Position numbers and translations under genes: made by a program | Source of the DNA: Hormiphora californensis | Lineage: Eukaryota > Ctenophora > Tentaculata > Cydippida > Pleurobrachiidae | Length of the DNA stretch: 64,000 bases | Assembly: GCA_020137815.1 (NCBI GenBank) | Contig: CM035361.1 | Location: forward strand, 124,001-188,000 | Reading direction: 5' to 3' | Notes under the pieces: model-generated | Told to the model about the DNA's origin: nothing | Databases searched by the model: none | What the model saw: the letters and a program-made list of their open reading frames with translations, nothing else | In this document: in pieces, positions 44,024 through 57,200 of the stretch | Layout: each line of letters begins with the position of its first letter | Numbering within the stretch: position 1 is the stretch's first letter

Positions 44024-46125
44024 GTGTTTTCCGGAAGAAATGTGGAAAACCGACCCCCATAACCCTCTCTGTAGAAGAGGTTGAGGAATATGAGTGTGCG
44101 TACAGGAAGTTCGATACCAATAAGGATGGAGTGATCTCAACTGCAGAGCTGGGAGCGATGTTACGGAGTATCGGGTTGAAACCCTCTAAAAGGGAGGAAA
44201 AGGTAAATTGTCAGCTTGACAAGTCCCTCGCAGCAAATACAGTGATATTGATAAGTGATAACTCACATGGTTATTGGTCTAATAAACTATCCTCCCTTGC
44301 AACCAGGAAATGATAGCGGAGATTGACTGCAATGGGGATGGGATAATTGACTTTTGTGAGTTTCTTAAAATGATGTCAAGGTAAAGTGAAACTGGGAACA
44401 TGTCGGACAAACTGGGAACATGTCTGACAAACTGAGAACATGTCGGACAAACTGGGAACATGTCGGACAAACTGGGAACATGTGGGACAAACTGGGAACA
44501 TGTCGGACAAACTGGGAACATGTCGGACAAACTGGGAACATGTGGGACAAACTGGGAACATGTCTGACAAACTGGGAACATGTCGGACAAACTGGGAACA
44601 TGTCGGACAAACTGGGAACATGTCGGACAAACTGGGAACATGTCGGACAAACTGGGAACATGTCGGACAAACTGGGAACATGTCGGACAAACTGGGAACA
44701 TGTCGGACAAACTGGGAACATGTCGGACAAACTGGGAACATGTCGGACAAACTGGGAACATGTCTGACAAACTGGGAACATGTCGGACAAACTGGCAACA
44801 TGTCGGACAAACTGGGAACATGTCGGACAAACTGGGAACATGTCGGACAAACTGGGAACATGTCGGACAAATTCTGGAAACATGTCGGACAAACTGGGAA
44901 CATGTCGGACAAACTGGGAACATGTCTGACAAACTGTGAGCATGTCGGACAAACTGGGAACATGTTGGACAAACTGGGAACATGTCGGACAAACTGGGAA
45001 CATGTCGGACAAACTGGGAACATGTCGGAAAAACTGGGAACATGTCGGACAAACTGGGAACATGTCGGACAAACTGGGAACATGTCGGACAAACTGGGAA
45101 CATGTCGGACAAATTCTGGAAACATGTCGGACAAACTGGGAACATGTCGGACAAACTGGGAACATGTCGGACAAACTGGGAACATGACGGACAAACTGGG
45201 AACATGTCGGACAAACTGTGAGCATGTCGGACAAACTGGGAACATGTTGGACAAACTGGGAACATGTCGGACAAACTGGGAACATGTCGGACAAACTGGG
45301 AACATGTCGGACAAACTGGGAACATGTCGGACAAACTGGGAACATGTCGGACAAACTGGAAACATTTCGGATAAACTGGGAACATGTCGGACAAACTGGG
45401 AACATGTCGGACAAACTGGGAACATGTCGGACAAACTGGGAACATGTCGGACAAACTGGCAACTGCTCGTCGTTCGATCTGTAGGCACAGTAACCCCTCC
45501 TATCCCTCCCCTAACGTTTCACATCTGACATTCCAGGCATAGTAACCCGGGTGTGGATCCCCAGCAACAACTCACAGAGGTGTTCCGCCTCTTTGACACA
45601 GACAGGAGCGGGTACATAACTCACGATGAGTTACGTTGTGTCATGTTGTCCCTGGGTCACCCTCTATCTGACAAGCAACTTCGCTCTATGATACATCAGG
45701 TAAACAGGTGATGCCTCGACCTCTCTCCTTGCTCCAATTCTGAGTGAAGCACGTGAGAAAGGGTCAGCTGGAGACAGATAATTACACATGTTTCTAGTTT
45801 GTCCGACATGTTCCCAGTTTACGGTAAATATGTATAATTATCTGTCTCCAGCTGACCCTTTCTCGCGTGCTTCACTCAGAAGTGGAGCAAGGATAGAGGT
45901 CAGGCATCACGCTGACAGATACTAGATAGCACAATTTTGGTTATAGTTCTACAGTCCGGTCGACAACCACACTTCACTTGTTACGAATTGATAGCTGACG
46001 AATTCCCATTATATCTCTCTACTTTTCAGGCAGACCAGGATGGGGATGGAAAAATAAATTTGAAGGAGTTTGTGAAGATTATGACAACTGTTGAACCTAG
46101 TGGAACATCGTCTAGAAAGTGCTAG
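44024..46125 (+). CDS. Calmodulin-like protein with four EF-hands
   Basis: Four exons are firm: 44024-44202, 44307-44380, 45537-45699 and 46030-46125, with consistent phases. One or more 5' exons remain unresolved, and the ATG may be at 42229 or 43775. Each exon carries one EF-hand loop: DTNKDGVISTAE, DCNGDGIIDFCE, DTDRSGYITHDE and DQDGDGKINLKE. All have Ca-binding residues at loop positions 1, 3, 5 and 12. The linker LSLGHPLSD and the spacing follow calmodulin, but sequence identity is clearly lower and there is an extra N-terminal segment and a tail ending SSRKC. Known role: Ca2+ sensing. The target is unknown. The intron between exons 2 and 3 of this set is filled by the 20-bp satellite at 44384-45463, and the next intron holds a foldback element. 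Confidence 0.85.
44384..45463 (+). repeat. 20-bp satellite array, about 54 units, in a calmodulin-like gene intron
   Basis: The unit AACATGTCGGACAAACTGGG repeats head to tail for 1.08 kb with few changes. Rare variants (ATTCTGGAAAC at 44873 and 45114, CTGTGAGCATG at 44935 and 45215, GTTGGAC at 44964 and 45246) recur in the same order, so a block of the array was duplicated. Because 20 is not a multiple of 3, all frames on both strands stay open with a 20-residue period. These ORFs are artefacts. Confidence 0.97.
45707..45912. mobile_element. About 205-bp inverted repeat whose loop carries one satellite monomer
   Basis: The arms pair GATGCCTCGACCTCT...AGCTGGAGACAGATAATTA with its complement (AATTATCTGTCTCCAGCTG...GCATCAC). 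The unpaired centre (about 45800-45825) reads GTTTGTCCGACATGTTCCCA, the exact complement of the satellite unit. It is located one intron after the array. Confidence 0.85.
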
Positions 46126-46820
46126 CAAGCTTAGCTATAAGCAGTAGCCGGAAATCAGGCATGACCATGGGGGAGGGAGAGAAATGGGCTATATGACCCC
46201 CGACCCTGCCTGCATGGACCTCTCTAGAGCTTACAATATGGCCATTTTCGACTCTTCTGGAGCTGTGCCTTATTACTAATAATATTAGCGTGTACACTCA
46301 GCTCACGAGACATTGCAACATCCTGTCTGGCGGTGCCGACCCGATCTGAGCGCTTAGGATAGGGTAACATCTAAAAATAGCTCATGAGAGCAACAGACAC
46401 GTTCTTCTTACATGGTGCATACCACAGCTGATGTGCCAGAGACAAGTTTACCAATAAATTATAGCAGGTTTACTCAAGTTTGATGCGTTTAATTAACATC
46501 AATAAATCTCAAATGTTTTATGTAACACATCACACAAATCCAACAACACACAAACCATGACTGCTGTCGATTCGAGATCTCACTGTACAGTGTACATGTG
46601 GCATAGTACGATCACATGATATATGAAAAAATATAGAAACTAAATCTAAAACGATTTGATCTTGGGCCCGTGGTAATCTCACTTTTCTATAACTATGTAA
46701 TTTAAAAGTGCAACAATATTGTTATCTATTATAACCCCAACAATCACCAATAAATATATATCTTCCACTCTCACTCTCACTGATCTCTTTCTTAATTAAC
46801 TAATCAAATAAACACATTCA

Positions 46821-49800
46821 TTATTCAAGCAATATAGTCCATTCTGCTGATAGTAACACTCCAGGCTTCTTAATCGTTAGAACTCGCTTTGATTTATCAT
46901 ATGATACAGTCAGAGGTTTGCCATTTAGGGTAGCGGTATGTTTCCCAACACCCAGTAGTACTATTCTCTCCACCTCTGGGGAAGCGTAGGAGCCGGAAAT
47001 AATCCTGGAAAACAATGGGATTTATATACAGAGTGAGGGGAATATATCCACTAATGGGTGAAATGTGACACAATTAGGGTACACTTTGGTTAAATTTAAA
47101 AAACGGAGACGAGGTCTACTGCACTTCGAACTAACCTGTTCGTTAGTTGGTTATTACTGAGTTTTAGTTCTCTGAACATCATATCACCCTTTTGATAGTT
47201 GAAAGTCTTAGTATCATCGTTATATACACGGCCAACTGCCTCACCCTGGCGGAAAGTAGTTAATTAATTAATTAATATTTCTATAAACATCAGCCAGTAT
47301 ATTGGAAACTGTTATATTTTCATTTAAATATTGTCAAAATCAATGAAAATAACAGCTTGATTATTATCAGCCATCACATGTAGGCACAATTTAAACTGTG
47401 TTACCTTAGAATTAGTTGCCACTATGAGGGTATAGGGGTCCCCAGCCATCAGTTCTGATGACCTACGAAGTCTCTTCTTTATAGGCACGATACTACCTGA
47501 AGAATAGTGTTTACAATTTGTCTTACTAAAAAACAATCCCCTCTCCCGGCAAACTTTCCTCCCCTACTCCACTATACCTTTAACACCTTCAACACCCTCC
47601 CCCTTGCCTCTTTGAAGAAACCCCTCTCTCAAGAAACACCCCTCTCCCAAGAAACACCCCTCCCAAGAGACACCCCTCCCAAGAAACACCCCTCTCCCAA
47701 GAAACACCCCTCTCCCAAGAAACACCCCTCCCAAGAAACACCCCTCTCCCAAGAAACACCCCTCTCCCAAAAAACACCTCTCCCAAGAAACACCCCTCCC
47801 AAGAAACACCCCTCCCATATTTTACCTCCACGAATGAAAAGGGGCATGGTTGACATTTTAACAATCGTAGCTAGAGATGAGGTTGCTTCATGCTGGGTCA
47901 AAGTGTGGTAGTTATACCAAACCTGAGACAAGAAATGAAGTTGAAAAATCAACAAACATACACATATTGAACAACCGGTGTCCGGTAATCACCGGTGGGA
48001 TATATGGGACTGAAGTACTGGCAAGAAACTGTGAGATCTCTACTGCCCACAAGTTCATTCGGATATACACGAGATTGAAAGGGAACTTGTAAAACAGACC
48101 TCTTTTCCGGGAAGTGTGGTGTAGTGAGTAGACTCCCCGCTCTCTAGAACAGGGGATGAGAGGAGAGAAGGACCAACTAGGAACTCTTTCTGGTTAGAAT
48201 GCTGGGCTGAATCCTCTGGGAACTCGTACCATATAGGCCTGGGACAATTAATTAATTAAATTATGGAGCAATTACTTAACTAACTAATTATTGAAGAGTT
48301 AATTAACAATTAATTATGGAACAGTTAATTAACTAATTATGGGGTAAAACAATAACTAACGTGGCAGTAAATTAAAATACTCAGTGGTTGTTAAATAACT
48401 AAGTTTTTAATTAACTAATTATATCGCTACTAATTACCTCATTACAGGGCTATTATCAATAGACGCTTCGTAGAACATTGTGTAAAGATAAGGTAAGAGC
48501 TGGTATCGTAAAACCTGTAAAAGTGGGTGTTGGTCTGTCTCTGTTCTCTGTCTCTGTCTCTGTCTCTGTCTCTGTCTCTGTCTCTGTCTCTGTCTCTGTC
48601 TCTGTCTCTGTCTCTGTCTCTGTCTCTGTCTCTGTCTCTCTGTCTCTCTGTCTCTCTCTCTCTCTCTCCCTCTCACCAGTGCGTCTCGAATGTTGGCTGT
48701 GGCTTCCTCCCCAAACAGCCAGGGTTCCCTTCTCTTGGTATCAATGTGAGCGTGGCCCCTCAGGAACGGTTGGAATATTGCTGCCTGTTCGGGAGGAAAA
48801 CAACACTGGGTTAATGAAGGAGTTTATTTTAATGCGGGTCGAGCAGGGCAACAGCTCTCAGCTGTTTGCTTAGGAAAACAGCACTTTATGGGTTTATTGA
48901 GCTCCAAACCAAACGGCAAACAGTATTTTAAGATACGCTTCATTTGGAAACTGCCGCACTTTACCTGATACCATCTAGTCAGCAGTTCGACACTGGGGTT
49001 CCCAAAGAAACCCCCAACATCAGCTCCAACAAAGGGGTACCCAGCCACGTTGAGGGATAGTAGCATGGGGATGGACATGCGGAGGTGCTCCCAGGTTGCG
49101 AGGTTATCTCCCGTCCAGATAGGACCTGGAATGGAGATGGTGGTTAGATGGGGGGGGGGGAGTGGGTGAGAGGGAGATATAGGTGTTTTAGATGGGGAGT
49201 GGTGAGAGGGGATTGGGGGTGTTTACCCTACTAGCCATCCGACGAGCGAGCCATCTCGTTTGAACACCGTTTTACATGGGTCAAGGTAAACGTAAGAACA
49301 GGTGTGAGAACAGGTTAAAATCAGGTTGACTCAGGTAACTTACCTATAGATGGGGGGTTGGGTGAGAGGGGATGGGTGTTTTTATATGGGGGGGGGGGAC
49401 CTGGAATGGAGAGGGAGATGAGTGTTTAGATGGCGGGGGGGGGGTGGTGAGAGGGGGATGGGTGTTTAGATGGGGGTTGGGTGAGAAGGGGTTGGGGGTG
49501 TTCAGATGTGACCATCCCTATTTACTCTTTATTAGATAGTTGTCGTTACGCAATCCCGCCCCTTTTACACATTCGGCAACCATTCGGTACCAGGTGTGAC
49601 TGTGAGAGGTAGGCCGGTGGTGGCGGGGGTGCAGAATTCACCGCAATTTTCTGGCAAGTCATTTTACTGTGTTGTGTAGCATATTCAAGTCTACACATCC
49701 ACCACTCTCCCTCTCTTGATGCCTCTGTTTCTCTCGCTCACAACTCCAAAGCTCCTTAGTAATGGTACTGTACAAAAAGGCTCTTTCACAATTATAGTCC

Positions 49801-50359
49801 TCAGATGATGTGAGATCTATTGTTACTTGCTGTTACTCCCAGAACACTCTGTTCTCTGAACTCTTTTCTCTGGTCCTCTCTTGCTCTCGTCCCCCTCTCT
49901 CTCTCAGAGAATGGTGGGAGACACAACACCAGATGTTAAATCGGAAAAAGCTACAAAAAATAAACGCTCCGGCACTAGTGCCCTTTCCTTTGTTTATTTG
50001 AACTCTCAAACACCAGCTGTGGTCGCAAGGCCATTATATGTACTAGTTTCTCAAGGAACTGTCAGCTTTAATTGTTGAAGGCAGGGAAAATACAATGCTA
50101 TCACTGCGCTGGCAAGCGCAAAGGTGACCATCCCCTCCCCCCAGCCGCGTGTGCCAGAGTGCAGTAATAACTTTTTTCAGTTTTTAGCCAAAAATGGCAT
50201 TTTGCGACGCCCATAGGGAGGCCCCCACTGCACCGATCGGTCTGAAATTTGGTATACAGTGTCACATAGTCTAGATCTACTGTAGTTTAAAAGGGCAAGT
50301 CTCTATATCTTTTAGTTTTAGAGATACAGCATCGTGCCAAAAGCAATAAATGTCCCGGG

Positions 50360-50404
<45 letters not shown>

Positions 50405-51186
50405 GTATCTATGGATAGACGCTGTTTTTACCAAATTTATAATCATTTTTGAGAGAAAACGACATAAGATAGACACTTCTCGTTTGTTGCATTCGAAAGA
50501 TAATCGTTCAAATTGTGTAGACGAATAGTTTTCATGTTCTAGGTCCAACCAGAACGTCTTAACAAACTGTCATAAAGATAAGAGTTTTTTTCAAATCAAC
50601 CAAATTTCTTTGAGCTCAATTTACACCCTGAAGACGGCTTCTGATTGAAAAACGGAGACCGCACTTACGAAAGATAATCGTCTATACTTTCAGAAACTAT
50701 ATCGCGAATTTGTGAAACTCTATTTCTAAGGGTCTCAAATCGCGTCTGAAGTGTTAAGACTGTATGAAAATAGATATGACGATATTGCGTTTTTCGCCAG
50801 AGCGACCTCAAATCTTGTCCAATCGATCTCAAACTTGGTCAGCATCTTTATCTAGATGACCCTGATAATAATATATCCCTATCTTGATGTTATAACGTCG
50901 TGACGTTACGCTATGACGTCATAATGACGTCAAAATTGAAATTTTCGTATTTTAGCGATTTCTGACGGTCTTTACACGTCCAGACATGTCTTACATTGTA
51001 TTTCACATCAGAAAATACCAAAAATATACCCCAATTATGCCAAAAACTAACAGAAATTAGTTGGCTGGAAAGGTGACCATTTTGTTGTCAAACTGACACC
51101 TTTGCCCGGCCCGGGTTACGGATATGATCGATGGACGATGGGGTAAATCAGGGGGTAAATCAGGGAGAAAGAGAGAGAGAGAGAGC

Positions 51187-51218
<32 letters not shown>

Positions 51219-54200
51219 AAGTGAAAGAGAGAGATAGAAATCAGAGAGGGAAAGATAATGATGAAACCCGGAGAGGGCAAAGGTGTCAGTTTGACAACAA
51301 AATGGTCACCTTTCCAGCCAACTAATTTCTGTTAGTTTTTGGCATAATAAACTAATAGAGTAAATATGAGTTTTCTTAAAAATAGTGTTTGGCTACCCCT
51401 ATCATTTTAAACCCAATATCTCCTAACTAGCAATGTCGGCAATCTGGTTGTCGTTCCAGATAACTGTGATCGCTATAGGAACGGCTGGTATCATTGGCAA
51501 CACCAGTTCCCTGTGCTACAACTCCAGAAGAAAAGGGTTCCCAAGGCAACTGTACATCATTCTAAACACAATAGACTTCACTATTTGTGTTATAGGAATC
51601 ATCTCTCAATGCGATTGGTTTCTCACGGAATGGAGTGAAATTCTGTTCCTCAACTATTTCACCCTCGCTAACCAAACCTCAGGACTTTGGACTTGTATAA
51701 TGGGTGGGGCGAGACTTTTAGCCATGTCCCGGCCATTTTACCAAATCAATAAACGGTTATTCTGGACAGTCTCCAGCGTGATGATGAGTGTTTGTATTAT
51801 CCCAATAGCTGCTTTCTGCCTCGTTCGTGACAAACAAACCGATAGGCAAGAAAATATCACTGCAGTATTTATAATCTGCTTAATCGGATTCACTGTGGGA
51901 AACTTTGTGATAACAGTCTCAACTAGCATACTACTGAACCGCAAATCACCCGCGACCATCTCAGCAGATCAAAACCGCCAGAACGCTGCTGTCACAATAG
52001 TTCTACTTGGTGTGGTGTTTCTTATAACCAATATCAGTGGAGCTGTAGCGGGTGTTATATTTCTAGGAGGTAGAACAAGCCCTAAAGCTATTATGGAGGC
52101 AAGTGATAGTTGGTTAAAAGTTTGGATTCTTCTTGCGATAACAAATGCTGCGTTGAACCCTGTTGTCATTCTACGCAGGAAGCTGGTGGGACTGTGTCAC
52201 AGGAATCAACCAAATCGTGAAATTATTGGTCTTAATAGGATTACCATAGAGACGGTAATTGCCACGAACTGAGTCGATAGTGACCCCTACTGGCTGAATA
52301 CTATTCACTAACTACTCAATTTGTGGCAATTCAGTGAATAGTCGAGAAAGTGGGTGGTACAAGGGCCTTGTAACAAGGCATTAACAATTAGTCATTATCA
52401 TATTGGAGTCAATATACCATTAAAAAAAGCTGATTTTCAATGCTAATTTATTTGATAACTGTTATGTAGAAACTAAACGTTATGTAGATATTATGCTGAT
52501 TTTCAATGCTACTTTATTTGATAACTGTTATGTAGAAACTAAACGTGTATAACGACTCTTCCAAACTTAGTATATTTTACAAAATCATGGGACCTCAGAC
52601 TTGCATGGGGTAATTTCAAGTGTGGGTGTGTGGTTGCAGGGAGAGACTGGAGAGAAACATAATTTCAACCATCTCCTATCACCTACCCATACCAACACTT
52701 TGTCGCTACCAACAATCTCCCATTACCTACCAACACGATGCGATCCGACAAAGAAGGCCCTTGACAGAACAAAAGGTCGGGCAGTTCCCCCGGATCTTTG
52801 GACTTGTCCCTCAGCAGTTGCACGGTGCATATAGTGTCCAAAGATATTGTGGACATCCCTGTGCTCCCAGTCACTTCCGTGGAGGTTGTCTTTCGGCATT
52901 GACACCTGGACATTAATTAGTCGATTAATTAATTAGTTAATCAACTAAATAATGAATTAATTAACTGTCAACAGCTAACTAAACTAATTAACAATTAGGA
53001 TAATTAGTTACCTCAGGTCCGTCGAAAACACTTGGTTCATTCATGTCATTCCAAGTAAACAGTCTTTCAGTGGTCCCTTGGTATTTGTCGTAACTAAACT
53101 GACTAGCCCACCACTCCCTTGCACAGGGGGACGTGTAATCAACCCAGGAACTGGAACCTGAGTTAATTGGGAGTTAATTTGGTACTTAGTTAGAAATTAG
53201 TTCTTTAGTGAATCAGGACTAAGAACAGTTTCTAAATGTTTAATCCACTTTTAGTCTGGTGAATCACCAGTGTCCCAAGCATGATACACGAAAACGTTGA
53301 TAAAACTTAATTGATTAACTAATTAATTGATTAACTAATTAATTGATTAACTAATTACTTTTAGTGAATGAGATCTGTCCAGGATTAAAATAATCATCAA
53401 GTTTATTACCTGGCCAACAGTGTCCCTTGAAGTCCGCTCCGTCCTTGTTTTTTACAAACACTGCACAAGTGGGATGATTCGTGCCCTCTTTGTACAGCGA
53501 CCATTGGTTATCAGTCTGAAATTGGGTCACGTGGTATTGGGATTGGGTCACGTGATATTGTGAATTGGGTCACGTGGTATTGTGAATTGGGTCACGTGGT
53601 ATTGGGATTGGGTCACGTGGTATTGTGAATTGAATCAAGGTGACTACTATTCAATTCAACCCAATTCTATTCGCACTTAACTGTTAAGTGTTAACACACA
53701 CATGACACACACACATACAGCAGGTGGACCCACACTAAGAAAAACAAGGAAAAATATCACGTGATCCCTACATGTGCTAAATACCTTGATATGAGGATCC
53801 ACAATAGTAACCATGTTCCTTCCCTTCTTTCCGAGCCCATCAATCATGGCCTTACTGTCAGGAAACTTCTTACTATCCCATGTGAAGTACCTAAAACACA
53901 AGGAACATTTCTATCATGAATTTTCAATCACCCCAACTAAAACACAAGGATTTGTTCTATCCCGAAATTTAAGAACCACCCAATGTCACTCCAAGTTTAT
54001 CAGTAGGTGTAATTCTGATCTGTGGCCCACCGTGGCCATAGAAACGAATAACACAAACAAATGATGAGGTATGGGGTACATGATCAATACTGATTAAGCA
54101 CCCCGGAGTGAGAGGCGTGACACCCTCTTTGCCCACCTCTGATGACTGTTCAACCCTTTATGACAAAAACAAGATGATATAAGCCGGAAATATCCGGAAA

Positions 54201-57200
54201 ACTGGTAGGTAAACTTCACTCATCATACTTGGATATTTTTTATCTAACTGACAAAACTCACCTCTTGCCGTTTGTATGTTCAATGTCCAGCCACATCACA
54301 TCCATGGGTATATCGTACTTATCAAAATTCTCATCGACACTGAAAGGAACTAGTTAATACATGATATGGAGAGTTGTAATAGTTTGGACACAAGGAACAA
54401 TGTATTACTCAGAGTGAGGCGGTGATTGGACAGTATCCCTTGCAAACTAAGGGGAACGAGGTAGAGCATTTGGGATTGGACATTATTGGATATTATTCAC
54501 CCGGTATATACAGAATTGTATTGTCTAAAATTCCACATTAATTCTACATATCTCCCACATTCCCAAATTTCTGAGATTACCGACATTATCTGATGTGTGG
54601 GCCCGCGGTGAGAAGATCTTCGTTGCGCGCCACACTGCTGCGCGGTGTACTTTTAATAGTTGGGAGGGGGAGAAACTAGCGATAGGACAACCAGATGACG
54701 TACAAGAATTGAAGCACTTCTGCAGCAGTGCGTTTTAGGAGGAACATAGCATGTGCTAAGAAAATATATGTTCGCAAAAGGCAAGCTTCCCCTCGTCCGA
54801 CCCGAAGTTGGAATCATATGGGTTTAGTTTGTCGAACCGGCAAGTTGCTAACATTTTCAAATCTTCACTACTTCTCAAATGATCCCATACTTTCAGTCTA
54901 ATCCCAAAATCCTATTAAAAATAGAGACAAAAATAACTTCCCCCTTACTCAACAAAAAATAACGGTACCAAACTGTGAAATGCCCTTGCATTAGTGCGAG
55001 TAGAATAAAATCAATTTTCTATCTAAAGGCCGAGTTTATAGCAAGAAAGGACTATTTTACAACGAATTCTCTGGTTAGTATGGTAACCAACTCCGTTGTC
55101 ATGGTAAATCAATCGAACTCTATCGAGTTCTATCGCCAGCAACTGGATGAAAATTTATCCATTTCATTATGCACAATGCACAGGCTTTGGTTACGAAGTT
55201 ACCCCTTGCCAGCGTGTGCACGCGAAGGTCGCCCGGCGACAGAGTGTGAGGTGTCTTCGATACCAAGCACAGGCTTGTGTAACAAAAAGGGGCGTTTTTA
55301 TAGCTTATTGTTCATCATAACCTGAAATAAATAATTTTCATTACTTTCACAAAGGCTCAAAGTTTGAATATCAAATTTGCCAAAATTGTGCAGGGGCCAC
55401 CCCAAAATTAATCTCTAAGTAATTAATTAATTAATTTTGACTATTCCCACTTTCTGTAGATTATATTATATGTTTTATGCATGAAGAACATTCCTAGAAA
55501 GTTTCAAGTCGATATTTTAAGCAGAACGGAAAATATAATTTAGTGCATGGGCAAACAAAATGGTGCAAGGGCACATGTTCAGGGGAAATTTGCACAAATT
55601 GTGCAGGGGCAAATTTTAATTAATTTGCCTATAATTAATTACCTAATTGATATATTAATCATACGGCTCTTCTAGTACTCGTAGTTATGCTACTAGAACA
55701 TGCATAGAAAGTTTCGTGTCAAAATATTAAACGGTGTGGACACAGTTCGATCATAAAATTGGTGCAAGGGCTGCCCTTGCACCATTTGCCCTTGCACATT
55801 GCCTGCCCTTGCACCAAATTCCATTTTTTGCACGGCTCTAACTAACTAATTAATTAATTTTGACTATTCCCACTTTTCGAACATCATCTTTTATGATTGA
55901 AGAACATTCCTACAAAGTTTCAAGTCGATATTTTAAGCAGAACGGAAAATAGAATTTGGTGCAAGGGCGCGGTGCAAGGGACATAACACGCAATGTGCAG
56001 GGGCACGGTGCCCTTGCACCGTTTTTAATTACCTATAATTAATTAATTAATTAAAAATTCAAAAATCCGCCAACGTCATGACACAAAGGAATACTACAAG
56101 AACATGCCTACAAAATTTCAAGTCGATATCTCAAACGGTGTGGCCACAATCGTTGACATGTTTTTTGCCCCCCCCCCCCCCCCCCCCCCCCAAAAAAAAA
56201 GACCTTTCTTTGTTCTTAATAGGGCCGGCATTTTTGGGTTTTTGTGCAGGGGCAAAAATTTTTTTTTCTTTTTTTCGTTTTTTGCTATTTTCTTCGGGTC
56301 GGAGGTGCCTGCCGGCACCTAAATACGGTATATATAATATACCGGATCATAGTTATCTACAGGCATTGATCGTTCAAAAATACCAAATAGTCCCTATGTC
56401 CAATGCTTAACCAGATGAGTTGTAGTGCAGGTTTAAACAAGTTACTATTGGTCAATGTAATGCCTTATGCCATAATGTAATTATTTAGGTTATGATTTAG
56501 GGGTTGTTTGGGGGGTAGTTGTTGTGACTTACTTAATTACATCCTGTTGATCATTGTAATTCCAGCGACACTGTTGATATGCAATAGAGAACAACTGAAA
56601 ATAGAAAAACGAAGTAAAGTATTTTCTTCTGCTTCGGAGAGTGGCTAGGAAATAGGAATGTACCCACAATGGACTACGACTCGGTCAAACGTAAATAGTA
56701 AAACGTTTGCGGTTTGTCATTTTTCTTTTGTCGTCAACTTACAGAGGGTAGGTAGCTAGCACCGAACACCTCACTGTACTGTCGTGATACGTCCTTCGGG
56801 GTTGGACCTGAGCAGAGAAATAGTACAAGAAGTTGGGCCTAAACAGAGAAATAGTACAAGAAATGAAAACCTTCGGGCTTCAAACCATTTGTACATTCGG
56901 AGGTCGAGTAATAAACAAGTTATTATTATACTTGGAAAAAATCTTTATATCAAATCAAAAATCATGCATCAAACATAATGCAGTTATTCTTGTCATATCA
57001 AATGAGTCTCACCTAAGAATATGAAGACATCAAGAAGACCACTCTCCGACATGAAATGCGTGTCAACACGGCTTACATCATCTGATGTAACGAAGGAGGA
57101 CAGGACTCGACCAACCAGTGACTAATGGGGGAGGAGAGAGGGTTAGGGGGAGAGTGGGTTAGGGGAGAGGGGTTAGGGTATTTGACCAACCAGTGACTAA

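Noticed and set aside
44384-45463. CRISPR-like array
   Set aside because: Repeats are contiguous with no unique spacers, and the genome is eukaryotic.
44279-45528. Six overlapping 360-390-codon ORFs with a 20-residue period
   Set aside because: A 20-bp unit without stops is open in every frame. The flanking exons of the EF-hand gene show that the array is intronic.
56078-56410. Proline-rich ORF near the C/A homopolymer
   Set aside because: Generated by the poly-C and poly-A runs inside a GANAB intron.
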